In this document: one piece after another, positions 8,263 through 17,173 of the stretch
Layout: every line of letters starts with the position of its first letter
Position numbering within the stretch: position 1 is the stretch's first letter
Translations under genes and position numbers: made by a program
Source: Cyclobacterium xiamenense
Lineage (GTDB): Bacteria; Bacteroidota; Bacteroidia; Cytophagales; Cyclobacteriaceae
DNA: 64,000 nt
Assembly: GCF_009467825.1 (NCBI RefSeq)
Contig: NZ_WIOK01000005.1
Coordinates: 62,001 to 126,000 of the forward strand
Reading direction: 5' to 3'
The notes under the pieces: model-generated
Seen by the model: the letters and a program-made list of their open reading frames with translations, nothing else
The model's database searches: none
What the model was told of the DNA's origin: nothing

Positions 8263-10737
8263 TTATTTTCTCCGGGGGACCCCCGTAATGGCTTGCGCTT
8301 CCCAGGGGTTTTCGGGCCACAGGTGTTTGGGATACCTGCGTTTCAGTTCTTTTTTAACTTCGTGGTAGGTTTGGTTCCAGAAATTTTCCAGGTCCTGAGT
8401 CACCTGAACCGGTTTGTATCCCGGAGACAGTACGTGCAGCAGTAACGGCACGCGATTCGCATTAATTCGTGGGGTCTGTCTCCACCCAAATAGTTCCTGC
8501 AAGCGGGCCGCCAGTACCGGGGGTTCTCCCGAAGAAAAGTACCGAATAGCACCCCAGGACCCGCTCGGCAATTGGATGCGTTCGGGTGCGAGCTTGTCTG
8601 CTTCGGCTTGTTGCGAAAAGCTGAGGCTATGCTGGAGGATTTCACGTAGGGGTAATTTTTTCAGGTCGCTTGCGGTGCGTGCCCCCTTCAGGTAAGGGGC
8701 CAGCCAGGTTTCCGCCCGGGCTAGGAGTTGACCGGTGCGCACGTCCGGCCAATCGGCATCGGGATTCCAGGTTTTAAGGCTGAGAATTCGGTTTTGCCAT
8801 TGGACGACCGCCTCGTCAAACGGCAGCCATTTTTCTCCTGAATTAGCGAGAGTTTCCAGGAGCACTTGTTGAATTGCCTCGGGGTCGGGGGACTGGATGG
8901 TCTTTTTTTGCAGCAGAATTTGTCCGATTTTCCATTCTTCTACTGCCTGCGCTGCCTCTTCCTGGGCATCCCAGTAGATTCTGGGCCGTATTTTGACCAT
9001 GGGTCTCAGGTCACTTGGGGAAAGGGGAGATGCCAAAAAGATTTTCCCCGTTCGATCGCGTTCGTTTACCTGGGCGATGGCGAGCCAGGTTTCCCTGGCG
9101 AGGTCGTCTCTTCGTTCCATGCTGGCCATTCTCCCGTTGGCCAGTTGGAATAGGCCCTGATTTCCCGGTCGTGCGGATGCAATTCTCTCCGGAAAAGCCT
9201 GCGCCAGTAGCAACCCCGTTTGGTGGGGGTCTACCGCTCCGTTTGCGGCCTGTATACCGATCAATTGCCGGAAAGATTGGGCTGCTTTTTCAATTTTCCG
9301 GAACTCCTGCTGACCCCGGCTGCTTTGCCGAAAGCGGCGCAAGCCCTCTATTCGCAGGTTGATGTCCAGGCCTGCTCCTGCGGGCAGGGGATCTTTTTCC
9401 TCCAACACCGCAGCCAGATCGGTTGCCAGCGCCTGTAGGTCGAGTTCCTGACTAACCACCAGCAAGTGGGCAATTCTGGGATGGCTGGGAAATGCGTGGA
9501 GGGCTTTTCCATGAGGCGTGATTTTTCCGGATTCGAGGGCGCCCAGGTGCTCCAGGGTCGTTACGGCTTCCTCCCAATGTCCCTGTGGAGGAGGGGTAAT
9601 CCAGTCCAATTCCCTGAAGTCCGAAATGCCCCATTTGTACAGCTCCAAGACCAGTGAGGCGAGGTCGGTTTGCTGTATTTCCGGTTCCCGGAACGGAAGT
9701 AATTTGTCCTGGGTGGCCCGGCTCCACAGACGGTAGCAGGTTCCCGGCCCCAGGCGTCCGGCTCTACCGGCTCGTTGGGTGGCGGTATCCTGGGTGACGG
9801 GGAGGGTTTCCAGCCGGTTGAGTCCGGAATTGGGATTGTACCGGGAGCTTCGCATGAATCCCCCGTCCACCACGATCCGTATGCCTTCGATGGTGAGGCT
9901 GGTCTCGGCAATGGCGGTGGCCAGAACAATTTTACGCTTTCCTTCCGGGTGCGGCAGCAGGACTGCCTGTTGTCGACCAAACGGCAGCTGTCCATATAGG
10001 GGAAGAATTGCCAGTTCCGGGTAGCGTGTTTGGAGTATTTTTGCGGTTTTCTTTATTTCCCCCTGTCCCGGAAGAAAGGCCAGGATGTCCCCTTCTCCAC
10101 TGGCAACGGCATCGCCAATCACCGAGCTTATGGTGGAGGGGAGTGCGTAGAGGTCGGTGCCTTCGCAGTAGCGCAGGTCGACGGGATACTGCCTTCCCAG
10201 GCTTTCCAGTAAGGGAATTTGCAGCTTTTCGGCCAGCAAGCGGCTATCCAGGGTAGCCGACATGACGAGCAATCTCAGGTCCGGTCGGAGTACCTGGCGT
10301 ACCTCGCGGCAAAGCGCCAGGCCCAGGTCTGCATGGATGCTGCGTTCGTGAAACTCGTCGAAAATCACCAGCCCGGTATCGGACAGCGAATTATCTGCTT
10401 GCATCATGCGGGTAAGAATTCCTTCCGTGATGACTTCGATGCGGGTGTTTTTTCCCACGCAGGTATCAAAACGTACCCGGTATCCCACCCGTTCGCCTGG
10501 GGATTCCCCCAGCAGCTGTGCCATGCGCTGGGCCACCGTTTTTGCAGCCAATTTGCGTGGTTCCAGTAACAAGATTTTTTTACCTGCCAGCCAGTTTTCT
10601 TCCAGCAAGGTGAGTGGCAAGAGGGTGCTTTTTCCGGCACCGGGTGGTGCGTGTAGCAACAGGGAAGGCTGATCTTGCAACAAAGCCTTCAGCCGGGGAA
10701 GGACTTCCAGTATGGGTAGGGAAGGGAATGACTTCAA
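8263..10737 (-). CDS. hrpB: ATP-dependent RNA helicase HrpB
   Basis: The product is about 824 aa, near the usual size. Superfamily 2 DEAH-box helicase features are visible: Walker A APPGAGKST about 35 residues in, DEFHERSIHADLG, MSATLDS, TAIAETSLTIEGI and TQRAGRAGRLGPG, followed by the HA2-like region and the HrpB-specific C-terminal domain (SPGYKPVQVTQDLENFW, RYPKHLWPENPW). I chose the TTG at 10737 because it gives an N-terminus that starts just before the family's conserved first helix (SFPSLPILEVLPRL). The longer frame to a TTG at 10809 would translate through the terminator hairpin of the upstream gene. The role in bacteria is poorly known; it is probably linked to RNA processing. Confidence 0.93.
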   Translation of the reverse strand: MKSFPSLPILEVLPRLKALLQDQPSLLLHAPPGAGKSTLLPLTLLEENWLAGKKILLLEPRKLAAKTVAQRMAQLLGESPGERVGYRVRFDTCVGKNTRIEVITEGILTRMMQADNSLSDTGLVIFDEFHERSIHADLGLALCREVRQVLRPDLRLLVMSATLDSRLLAEKLQIPLLESLGRQYPVDLRYCEGTDLYALPSTISSVIGDAVASGEGDILAFLPGQGEIKKTAKILQTRYPELAILPLYGQLPFGRQQAVLLPHPEGKRKIVLATAIAETSLTIEGIRIVVDGGFMRSSRYNPNSGLNRLETLPVTQDTATQRAGRAGRLGPGTCYRLWSRATQDKLLPFREPEIQQTDLASLVLELYKWGISDFRELDWITPPPQGHWEEAVTTLEHLGALESGKITPHGKALHAFPSHPRIAHLLVVSQELDLQALATDLAAVLEEKDPLPAGAGLDINLRIEGLRRFRQSSRGQQEFRKIEKAAQSFRQLIGIQAANGAVDPHQTGLLLAQAFPERIASARPGNQGLFQLANGRMASMERRDDLARETWLAIAQVNERDRTGKIFLASPLSPSDLRPMVKIRPRIYWDAQEEAAQAVEEWKIGQILLQKKTIQSPDPEAIQQVLLETLANSGEKWLPFDEAVVQWQNRILSLKTWNPDADWPDVRTGQLLARAETWLAPYLKGARTASDLKKLPLREILQHSLSFSQQAEADKLAPERIQLPSGSWGAIRYFSSGEPPVLAARLQELFGWRQTPRINANRVPLLLHVLSPGYKPVQVTQDLENFWNQTYHEVKKELKRRYPKHLWPENPWEAQAITGVPRRK

Positions 10738-10774
10738 GACAGGTGGGGAAGGAAAATTCTGGCTAAAAAAGTAA

Positions 10775-10806
10775 CCTACGGCCGAAAATAGATTTCCGGC
10801 CGTAGG
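10775..10806 (-). terminator. Hairpin terminator of the DUF2911 gene
   Basis: A perfect 10-bp stem (CCTACGGCCG at 10775-10784 against CGGCCGTAGG at 10797-10806) with a 12-base loop. On the minus strand it is followed by TTACTTTTTT. It lies 10 bases past the stop of the DUF2911 gene (10816) and ahead of hrpB, and it argues against the upstream start of hrpB. Confidence 0.85.
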
Positions 10807-10815
10807 CAAGGAAAT

Positions 10816-11325
10816 TTACTTGATGGTTGCTTTGGCACGTCCGTATTCCCATTTCACCTCCATGCCGTCCGCGACGATGTCGTAGACCAGATTTTCGGTG
10901 AGGGTTTGGGTTTGGCCGGAGGGTACCTGTACCCGAAGGGCGTCCTGACTTTCGTCGTATTGGGTGCCCCATTGCCCGGTTTGTTTGTTAAAGATAAAGG
11001 TACTGTTGTACTCATCCGGGATGATAAAGAAACTGTATTTGCCAGCAGGCAATGTTTTCCCCTGGATTTGGATGTCTTTGCTGGTTTCGAAAATGGTTGC
11101 TTCGTTTGCCCCTGCTCGCCAGACTTTGCCAAGCGGCACGAGCTCGCCGAAAATCGTGCGGCCCTTTACGGCGGGGCTGCTGTAATTTACCGTGATTTTC
11201 GCTCCATTAACGGTGCCTTCCGCAGTTTTTGGGGGACTAGCTCTTTCCTGAGCCTGGGAGAAAAAGACAACAGCTAGCAAAAGTACTCCGGAGAGACCAA
11301 GCATTTTTAAGGTTGATGTTTTCAT
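10816..11325 (-). CDS. DUF2911 domain protein, exported
   Basis: The product is 169 aa with the ATG at 11325; this start gives a clean signal peptide (MKTSTLKMLGLSG, hydrophobic core, ending near SQA). The open frame to 11397 only adds a polar leader. The mature part holds the DUF2911 pattern: VNYSSPAVKGRTIFGELVP, WRAGANEATIFETSKDI, LPAGKYSFFIIP and a C-terminal MEVKWEYGRAKATIK. DUF2911 proteins are common secreted β-rich proteins of Bacteroidota with no known activity. The gene has its own terminator. Confidence 0.85.
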   Translation of the reverse strand: MKTSTLKMLGLSGVLLLAVVFFSQAQERASPPKTAEGTVNGAKITVNYSSPAVKGRTIFGELVPLGKVWRAGANEATIFETSKDIQIQGKTLPAGKYSFFIIPDEYNSTFIFNKQTGQWGTQYDESQDALRVQVPSGQTQTLTENLVYDIVADGMEVKWEYGRAKATIK

Positions 11326-11399
11326 GTTGGTATTGATTTTTTGGTTTGAAGTTGAAATACGTAACGGTATAAGGTATGGGATGGTTAGTCTTTCCAACC

Positions 11400-12545
11400 T
11401 TAAATTTTAACCCAGGCCTGTTTTTTATGACTTTCGATGATGCGTTCGCAAATCAGCAACTCCCGGTATCCGTCCTCAAACGTAGGGAAGCTGGGTTTTT
11501 CGGGTTGCTTGCCTTCAGCGATCGCGGCGTAGACCTCTTTAAACATTTGCTTGGAGGTATCCGGAAATCCTTCGTTGTGGCCTCCCGGGAAACCAATCAA
11601 TTTGGCGGCCTCGGGGCTAAAAAGGGAGGGGTCTTTCATCAGGTGCTGGTTGGCTGTTTCTCGTTTTCCAATCCAGAGTTCGTTGGGCTTCTCGCTGCAC
11701 CATTCGAAATTGGCCTTTGAACCTGCGATTTCGATGTTGAGACGGTTTTTTCGACCGGCATTTACCTGACTGACGGTGACCGATCCTTTGTTGCCGTTAT
11801 CAAACCGCAACATCACGGTGGCATGGTCTTCGGTGTTGATGGGCACCTCTTCGTAATCCGATTCCTGAAGCATTTTTCCGCTGTAGGTTTCGATGGCCTT
11901 AAGGGGCTTCAGGCGGGTCTTGTGCACGGTAGAAAAGTCGGCCATGACCTCCGTTACTTTCAACCCGGTGACGTATTCGGTGAGATCGAGCAAATGAGAA
12001 CCGATATCCGCGATGGCCCGGGAGTCTCCCGACTTGTCCGGTTCCAGTCGCCAGTTGTAGTCTGTTTGCAGAAAAAGCCAGTCCTGCAGGTAGGAACCCA
12101 TGATGGAGTAAATGTCTCCAAGTTCCCCGCTTTCTCGCATGGTTTTCATTTGCCGCACCATGGGGTAATAGCGCAGGTTAAAATGAACGGCATTGACCAG
12201 GCCTGTTTTTTTGGCCAGGGCTACCAATTCTTCCGCTTCTTCTATTTTGGTAGCCAGGGGCTTTTCACAAATCACGTGTTTTCCTGCCTCCAAAACGGCC
12301 TTGGATTGGGCGTAGTGTAGAAAGTTTGGGGTGCAGATATGCACGGCGGTAATGGATTCATCCCGAAGCATGTCTTCAAATACCATGGCTTTTGCTATGC
12401 CCAGTTGCGCGGCTTTGGCCCGGGCCAATTCCTCGTTTACCTCACAGAGCGCCGCCACTTCGATATTGGGATTTCTTCTCAGCGCTTCGATATGGGCAGG
12501 GCCAATGAATCCTGTGCCAACTACCGCTACATGTACTTTTTCCAT
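11400..12545 (-). CDS. Gfo/Idh/MocA family oxidoreductase, cytoplasmic
   Basis: The product is 381 aa with the ATG at 12545 (MEKVHVAVVGTGFIGPAHIEAL); the longer frame to 12605 lacks homology-like sequence. The NAD(P) Rossmann motif GTGFIGPAH is at the N-terminus, then TPNFLHYAQ and the catalytic-domain EKPLATK. The C-terminal β-sheet domain has FEWCSEKPNELWIGKRE. There is no signal peptide, unlike the homologue at 6743-8101. It probably oxidises a sugar or inositol-like compound. It is divergent from the SDR gene. Confidence 0.9.
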   Translation of the reverse strand: MEKVHVAVVGTGFIGPAHIEALRRNPNIEVAALCEVNEELARAKAAQLGIAKAMVFEDMLRDESITAVHICTPNFLHYAQSKAVLEAGKHVICEKPLATKIEEAEELVALAKKTGLVNAVHFNLRYYPMVRQMKTMRESGELGDIYSIMGSYLQDWLFLQTDYNWRLEPDKSGDSRAIADIGSHLLDLTEYVTGLKVTEVMADFSTVHKTRLKPLKAIETYSGKMLQESDYEEVPINTEDHATVMLRFDNGNKGSVTVSQVNAGRKNRLNIEIAGSKANFEWCSEKPNELWIGKRETANQHLMKDPSLFSPEAAKLIGFPGGHNEGFPDTSKQMFKEVYAAIAEGKQPEKPSFPTFEDGYRELLICERIIESHKKQAWVKI

Positions 12546-12713
12546 AATGATTGGTTTATTGTAAAAGATAGCCTTAAAGATAGAAGGTACTTTTGTATTT
12601 TTCAATGCTCTCTCACTTTTCCCGGTGCAGGACCGGCAGCAAAGCGTTCCCGGCGACGGCTATTTTTCCAATTTTCTACCAAAAGGCTGGTAGGGAATGC
12701 CTATTTTTAGCGC

Positions 12714-13487
12714 ATGAACACGGATCGAAAAACAGCCCTGGTTACCGGTGCCGCCCGGGGCATTGGTCAGGAAATCGCCCGGATATTGGCAAGGGAGGGG
12801 TATTCGCTTTTTCTTGCCGACAAGCTGCCGGAAGCAAACGAAACGGTACAGGCCTGCAGGGCGCTGGGAGCTACGGCTGCTTTTGTCCCTTGTGATATCA
12901 CCGATGCCCAACAGCGGGAGAACCTGATTCAGACCGTTTCCGCCGGTACCGGCCGACTGGATATCTTGGTTAACAATGCGGGGATCAACGTGCGGGAACG
13001 ACGAGACCTGTTGGAAGTGGAGGAAGGCGACTACGACCGGGTGTTGGATACGAATTTACGGTCTCCGTTTTTTCTTACCCAAAAAATTGCTAGTTGGATG
13101 ATTCAGCAAAAGGAAGCGTTCCCGGAGCGAAACCCATGCATCATCAATATTGCGTCGCTGACATCCTATGCGGCTTCGATTCACATGGCTCCTTATTGTT
13201 TGTCAAAGACCGGGGTGAGCATGATGACCCAGCTTTTTGCGCAGCGACTGGCGCCGCATGGGATTGCGGTCTACGAGATCCGTCCAGGTATCATCCAAAC
13301 CGACATGACCACGGCGGCCAGGGAAAAATACGATCGGTTTATTGCGGAAGGAGGACTGCCAATTCCCAGATGGGGTACACCTGCCGACGTGGCCCAGGCG
13401 GTATTGGGCCTGGTTCGGGGGTTTTTGCCCTATTCTACCGGTGAAGTGATCAACGTAGATGGAGGCTTTCACATGCGCAAACTTTGA
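12714..13487 (+). CDS. Short-chain dehydrogenase/reductase, 3-oxoacyl-ACP reductase-like
   Basis: The product is 257 aa, a classical SDR. It shows the cofactor motif TGAARGIGQ at residues 11-19, NNAG for the central β-sheet, catalytic Ser in NIASLTSYAAS and the YxxxK pair in PYCLSKTG, and the C-terminal GEVINVDGGFHM. NAD(P)-linked oxidation or reduction of a hydroxyl or keto group is expected. The location opposite an Idh/MocA oxidoreductase suggests sugar or polyol metabolism rather than fatty-acid synthesis, but this is inference. Confidence 0.9.
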   Translation: MNTDRKTALVTGAARGIGQEIARILAREGYSLFLADKLPEANETVQACRALGATAAFVPCDITDAQQRENLIQTVSAGTGRLDILVNNAGINVRERRDLLEVEEGDYDRVLDTNLRSPFFLTQKIASWMIQQKEAFPERNPCIINIASLTSYAASIHMAPYCLSKTGVSMMTQLFAQRLAPHGIAVYEIRPGIIQTDMTTAAREKYDRFIAEGGLPIPRWGTPADVAQAVLGLVRGFLPYSTGEVINVDGGFHMRKL

Positions 13488-13989
13488 TAGCGGCTCAGTC
13501 TCCGGGTAGGGGCTGGCTGCTTGGGAAATAGTCCGGAATTTTGGTAGAATTTTTCGGTCTCCCTCCAGAAGCAGCAGCGGCGAGTTCTGCTAAACTAAAA
13601 TAGAGTGAGTGGGTACTGCGCTGGCAGGCCCGCTTCCTTAGGCTGAGAGTTGGACCCGTTGATATCCAGCATCGTCGCAGTTTGCGAAGGAGCACGGTAG
13701 TGGGTCCTTGTTTTTGTGGCTTCTTTGGCCGGAACGGGAAGCGGGAATCCCAGACCGTTTGCCAGAACTGCCGCCACAACGAATACCCGTGCTTTAAATA
13801 AAAAGAAGAAGAAAAGTTGCTTTTTTCGGTTCATCGAGTAATTTTGTTACTCTTAGCCTGTGCCTCACGTGGCGAAGCTGTATACGGTTTTCCGCACCCA
13901 ATCAACCAATCGCTACTTTAATGAATTTCATGGCTATTTTATCGTTTTTCGTATCGTTTTAACGCTTTTTTAAGCGGCACATCCTTCCC
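13488..13989 (+). other. Intergenic region ahead of the glycan cluster
   Basis: The region is 500 bp between the SDR gene and the cluster regulator. It contains only one weak candidate gene (minus strand, 13595-13834). The part nearest the regulator (about 13900-13985) is AT-rich with several TATCGTTTT-like runs that could serve as promoter elements, but none matches TAnnTTTG exactly. Confidence 0.4.
13595..13834 (-). CDS. Possible small secreted peptide, hypothetical
   Basis: The frame is 79 aa from ATG at 13834. The N-terminus reads like a signal peptide: basic MNRKK, two hydrophobic segments (LFFFFLF and VFVVAAVLANGLGF), then PVPAKEA as a possible cleavage site. The remaining 40 residues are polar with no known motif. 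It runs opposite to the cluster. It may be a chance frame. Confidence 0.3.
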   Translation of the reverse strand: MNRKKQLFFFFLFKARVFVVAAVLANGLGFPLPVPAKEATKTRTHYRAPSQTATMLDINGSNSQPKEAGLPAQYPLTLF

Positions 13990-14511
13990 TTGCTGGATTC
14001 CCTGATCACCTCCAAAACGAGGATTAAATTACTGGTTAAGTTCTTTTCCAATGCCGGAAACCGCGGATACTTGCGGGGCCTTGCGGATGAGTTTAACGAA
14101 TCTACGAATTCGGTTCGGGTCGAGTTAAACCGGCTGTCTGAAGCGGGCCTGCTGCACTGGCAAAACCACGGAAAGACGAAGCGTTATCAGGCGAATGAAT
14201 CCCATCCCTTGTACCAGGAAATCCGAAGCATCGTCAGCAAGTACCTGGGCTTTGATCACTTGATTGAGCAGGTGGTACACAACCTGGGCAATGTCAAAAA
14301 AGCCATCATTCTGGGCGACTATGCCAGGGGCAAGGATTCCGGGACAATTGAGTTGTTGTTGGTAGGGGAGGAGATTAATTCCGACTACCTGGACTTTTTA
14401 ATCAAAAAAACCGAAGAAAAGATACAGCGAAAATTACGGGTAGAGGTAAAAGACTTCGTGCCGCAGGAAGCATTGTCTGGATTAGTGGTATTTGAAAAAG
14501 AAGAGGCATGA
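13990..14511 (+). CDS. Winged-helix regulator fused to a nucleotidyltransferase-like domain
   Basis: The product is 173 aa with a TTG start. Residues 1-70 form a winged helix-turn-helix (LADEFNESTNSVRVELNRLSE as recognition region, then the wing GKTKRYQAN). Residues 100-170 resemble a MNT-type nucleotidyltransferase fold: GDYARGKDSGTIELLLVG. The catalytic SDxD of active enzymes is replaced by TIEL (residues 119-122), so the domain is probably inactive and may sense a ligand. It is the first gene of the glycan cluster and overlaps the next gene by ATGA, so it is a good candidate for the cluster's transcriptional regulator. Confidence 0.75.
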   Translation: MLDSLITSKTRIKLLVKFFSNAGNRGYLRGLADEFNESTNSVRVELNRLSEAGLLHWQNHGKTKRYQANESHPLYQEIRSIVSKYLGFDHLIEQVVHNLGNVKKAIILGDYARGKDSGTIELLLVGEEINSDYLDFLIKKTEEKIQRKLRVEVKDFVPQEALSGLVVFEKEEA

Positions 14512-15440
14512 ACGAAAAATCGGGTATTTTTCTATCGGTAGTCATCCCGGTATACCAATCGGCCTCCAGCCTGGAAGCGTTGATTCGGCGCCTGGGTTCC
14601 GTACTTCAGGGGATAAGTTCGCAGGTGGAGCTGATTCTGGTAGACGACGGTAGTTCGGATGGCAGTTGGGATTTGATCCAAAAAGCCGCGGATACCGATG
14701 CCCGTATACGGGGATTGCGGTTGAGCCGAAATTTTGGACAACATCATGCCATCGCGGCTGGATTGGATGCGTCGGTTGGAGAATGGACCGTGGTGATGGA
14801 TGCCGATTTACAGGATCTACCAGAGGAGATTCCCCACCTGTTGAGCAAGGCCCAGCACGGGTACGAGGTGGTGTTGGGCAGGCGGATGCATCGGAAAGAT
14901 GTCTGGCATAAAACGTTGCTTTCAACCCTATTTTATCGGATTTTTCGGTATTTGAGCGGTTTTTCCCAAGATCCGGCGGTTGGTAATTTTGGTATTTACC
15001 ACAGAAAAGTGATCGGGGAACTGGTGCAAATGCGGGAATCGATCCGCTATTTTCCTGCCCTGGTCCATTGGCTGGGTTTTCGTCAGGGCACCTTCGATGT
15101 GCAACACGGGCACTCGGTCACTGGAAAGTCGAATTATAGCGTTCGCTCCAGAGTTCATTTGGGGGTAAACGCTGTGCTGTCCTTTTCGGATAAGCCCCTG
15201 CGCTTAACGGTAAAATTGGGTTTTGTTATTGCCTTAATGGGGTTTATATTTGCATTGATCACCCTATTTCGGTATTTCTCGGGAAGCATTGCGATACAGG
15301 GATATGCAAGCCTGATCGTTTCTATCTGGATGTTGTCGGGCCTTATCCTGATGACGCTGGGAGTCGTGGGTTTGTATGTAGGAAGAATATTCGAAGGGGT
15401 CAAAAATCGTCCGCTATACGTAGTGGCCCAACGAACCTGA
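14508..15440 (+). CDS. GT2 glycosyltransferase, polyprenyl-phosphate sugar transferase type
   Basis: The product is 310 aa. The GT-A domain has VVIPVYQSASSLEALIRRL, VDDGSSDGS, and VVMDADLQDLPEEI, where DAD is the metal-binding DxD. Two C-terminal transmembrane helices (about residues 225-250 and 260-290) match the dolichol-phosphate-mannose synthase/GtrB/ArnC group, which load a sugar onto polyprenyl phosphate. The product could feed a periplasmic decorating transferase. Its start overlaps the stop of the regulator. Confidence 0.9.
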   Translation: MNEKSGIFLSVVIPVYQSASSLEALIRRLGSVLQGISSQVELILVDDGSSDGSWDLIQKAADTDARIRGLRLSRNFGQHHAIAAGLDASVGEWTVVMDADLQDLPEEIPHLLSKAQHGYEVVLGRRMHRKDVWHKTLLSTLFYRIFRYLSGFSQDPAVGNFGIYHRKVIGELVQMRESIRYFPALVHWLGFRQGTFDVQHGHSVTGKSNYSVRSRVHLGVNAVLSFSDKPLRLTVKLGFVIALMGFIFALITLFRYFSGSIAIQGYASLIVSIWMLSGLILMTLGVVGLYVGRIFEGVKNRPLYVVAQRT

Positions 15441-15441
15441 T

Positions 15442-16161
15442 ATGATACAGTTTTTACCCTTTGATTCGTCCTTGTTTGGTTACCGGGTTGGTAAGTTGCT
15501 CCTTGAAAAATCGCTTCCCGATATGGATCGCATCCAATCAGCCGCACACGGTTACCAGCTAATTTACGTAATGGGAAAGCCCGGCCTGGTAAAGCTGGGC
15601 GGCTGGCCGCCCATCAGTACCCGGGTGGAACTGGTGAAAGCGATTTTGAAATCGGACCTGGAAGCCGATTCCGAGGATCTGGACGAGGTGGAGATAGGTG
15701 AGCAGGATCTCTCCGGCTCGCTCTCCGATACCGATCAGCAGCAACTGCGGGAATTGGTCTTTACCAGCGGCCAATGTTCCCGATTCCGGCAGGATCCCTT
15801 GCTTGCCAATAAGGAATACGAAAAACTCTATAGTACCTGGTGGGAAACCATCACCAGCCAAAACCACCGGGTGATGGTGGCCCGAAACGGTGACCGCCTC
15901 CTCGGTTTTATCACCTTTCGCCTGCTGCGGGGGCGTGCCTACGTAGACCTATTTGCCGTAGAGGGCAAATCTCAAGGAAAAGGAATTGGTAGGAAATTGA
16001 TGCGCAAGGTATTTCAGGAAGTATATGCCACGGGCCTGGTACAAGTGGGATTGTCCACGCAAAAAGCAAACCAACGGGCCATGGCATTTTACCGAAGTGC
16101 TGGATTTCAGTCCCTGAAGGAAACCTTGATTGCGCACTGGCGGCCGGAAATCCCCGGATGA
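15442..16161 (+). CDS. GNAT N-acetyltransferase, WecD-like
   Basis: The product is 239 aa and starts one base after the previous stop. The C-terminal half is a GNAT fold: VARNGDRLLGFITFRLL, the acetyl-CoA loop GKSQGKGIGRKLM, and NQRAMAFYRSAGF. The N-terminal 100 residues (FDSSLFGYRVGKL) resemble the partner domain of dTDP-fucosamine acetyltransferase WecD. An amino sugar made with the DegT aminotransferase at 19646-20725 is a reasonable substrate, but that link is inferred. Confidence 0.85.
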   Translation: MIQFLPFDSSLFGYRVGKLLLEKSLPDMDRIQSAAHGYQLIYVMGKPGLVKLGGWPPISTRVELVKAILKSDLEADSEDLDEVEIGEQDLSGSLSDTDQQQLRELVFTSGQCSRFRQDPLLANKEYEKLYSTWWETITSQNHRVMVARNGDRLLGFITFRLLRGRAYVDLFAVEGKSQGKGIGRKLMRKVFQEVYATGLVQVGLSTQKANQRAMAFYRSAGFQSLKETLIAHWRPEIPG

Positions 16162-16174
16162 AAGCATCGCTTAC

Positions 16175-17173
16175 TTGATCACACATACCGATACAGGACT
16201 GCAGGTAGTTCCCTACTCCCCCCGGTTTGCCAGCGCATGGCAGGAGGTGCTGGTTGCGGCTCCAAACGCAACCCTCCTGCATCGGCGATCGTACCTGGAA
16301 TACCACGAGGAGCGTTTTCGGGACGTATCGGTACTTGTTTTTTCCAGGAACCATCCCCTGGCGGTTTTTCCCGCACACCGGGAAGGAAACGAGGTGTATT
16401 CCCACCGAGGGCTTAGCTACGCGGGGCTTGTTCACCGTAGCTGCTCGTTTCACCAAACCATGCAGCTTTACCGGCACCTGCTGCAGTACTATTCGGAGCA
16501 GGGAGTGTCGGCACTTGTCCTCCACCCGACACCGATCGTGTATGCAAGCGAATGCGCAGACCCGCTTCCCTACCTGATGTACCTGGCCGGAGCGGAGACA
16601 ATCGATATGAAATTAACCCAGGCCATTGCGTTGCCGCTCGTCCTGGCCCACAAGGGGCGGAAAGCTACCGTTAGCCGGGCGGGCAAATCCGGCCTGGAAA
16701 TACGATTGCAGGAAGATGTAGGCGAGTTTTGGGATGCCCTCCTGGTACCCAACCTGCTGCTACGCTACGGCAGGAAACCCACCCATACCCGGGAAGAAAT
16801 GCGTTACTTGAAGTCCATGCATCCGGATTCAATTTACCAATACACCGTATTTGAAGCGGAAACTCCGGTGGCTGGCTCCACGGTGTACGAAACACCTACC
16901 TGCCTGCACACCCAGTATCTGGCAAGCAATGCCCGGGGCAGGGAGTTGCATGCGCTGGATTTACTCGTATACCACCTGGCTACCGAGGTAGCCGGAAAAA
17001 AACGCTACCTGGACTTTGGCCATTCTCATCAGCCAAAGGGCGGTGCGATCAATCGGTCTCTTTTTCGGTGGAAACAAAGCTTTGGCGCCGAGCCCTTCCC
17101 TCAGGTACAATACCGGGTACCCACCGCAGCCTGGAAGCAATTGGCCGAAGCAGAACGTACAACGCCCCGGTAA
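16175..17173 (+). CDS. FemAB/GNAT-like acyltransferase
   Basis: The product is about 332 aa from the TTG at 16175 (ITHTDTGLQVVPYS). A TTG at 16130 would extend 15 residues into the preceding gene. It has the double-GNAT look of FemAB-like proteins: FASAWQEVLVAAPNATLLHRR, PLAVFPAHREGNEVYSHRGL and a C-terminal LDFGHSHQPKGGAINRSLFRWKQSFGAE. Related proteins in polysaccharide clusters are thought to attach amino-acyl or acyl groups to sugars. The substrate is unknown. The next gene's ATG follows the TAA directly. Confidence 0.75.
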   Translation: MITHTDTGLQVVPYSPRFASAWQEVLVAAPNATLLHRRSYLEYHEERFRDVSVLVFSRNHPLAVFPAHREGNEVYSHRGLSYAGLVHRSCSFHQTMQLYRHLLQYYSEQGVSALVLHPTPIVYASECADPLPYLMYLAGAETIDMKLTQAIALPLVLAHKGRKATVSRAGKSGLEIRLQEDVGEFWDALLVPNLLLRYGRKPTHTREEMRYLKSMHPDSIYQYTVFEAETPVAGSTVYETPTCLHTQYLASNARGRELHALDLLVYHLATEVAGKKRYLDFGHSHQPKGGAINRSLFRWKQSFGAEPFPQVQYRVPTAAWKQLAEAERTTPR

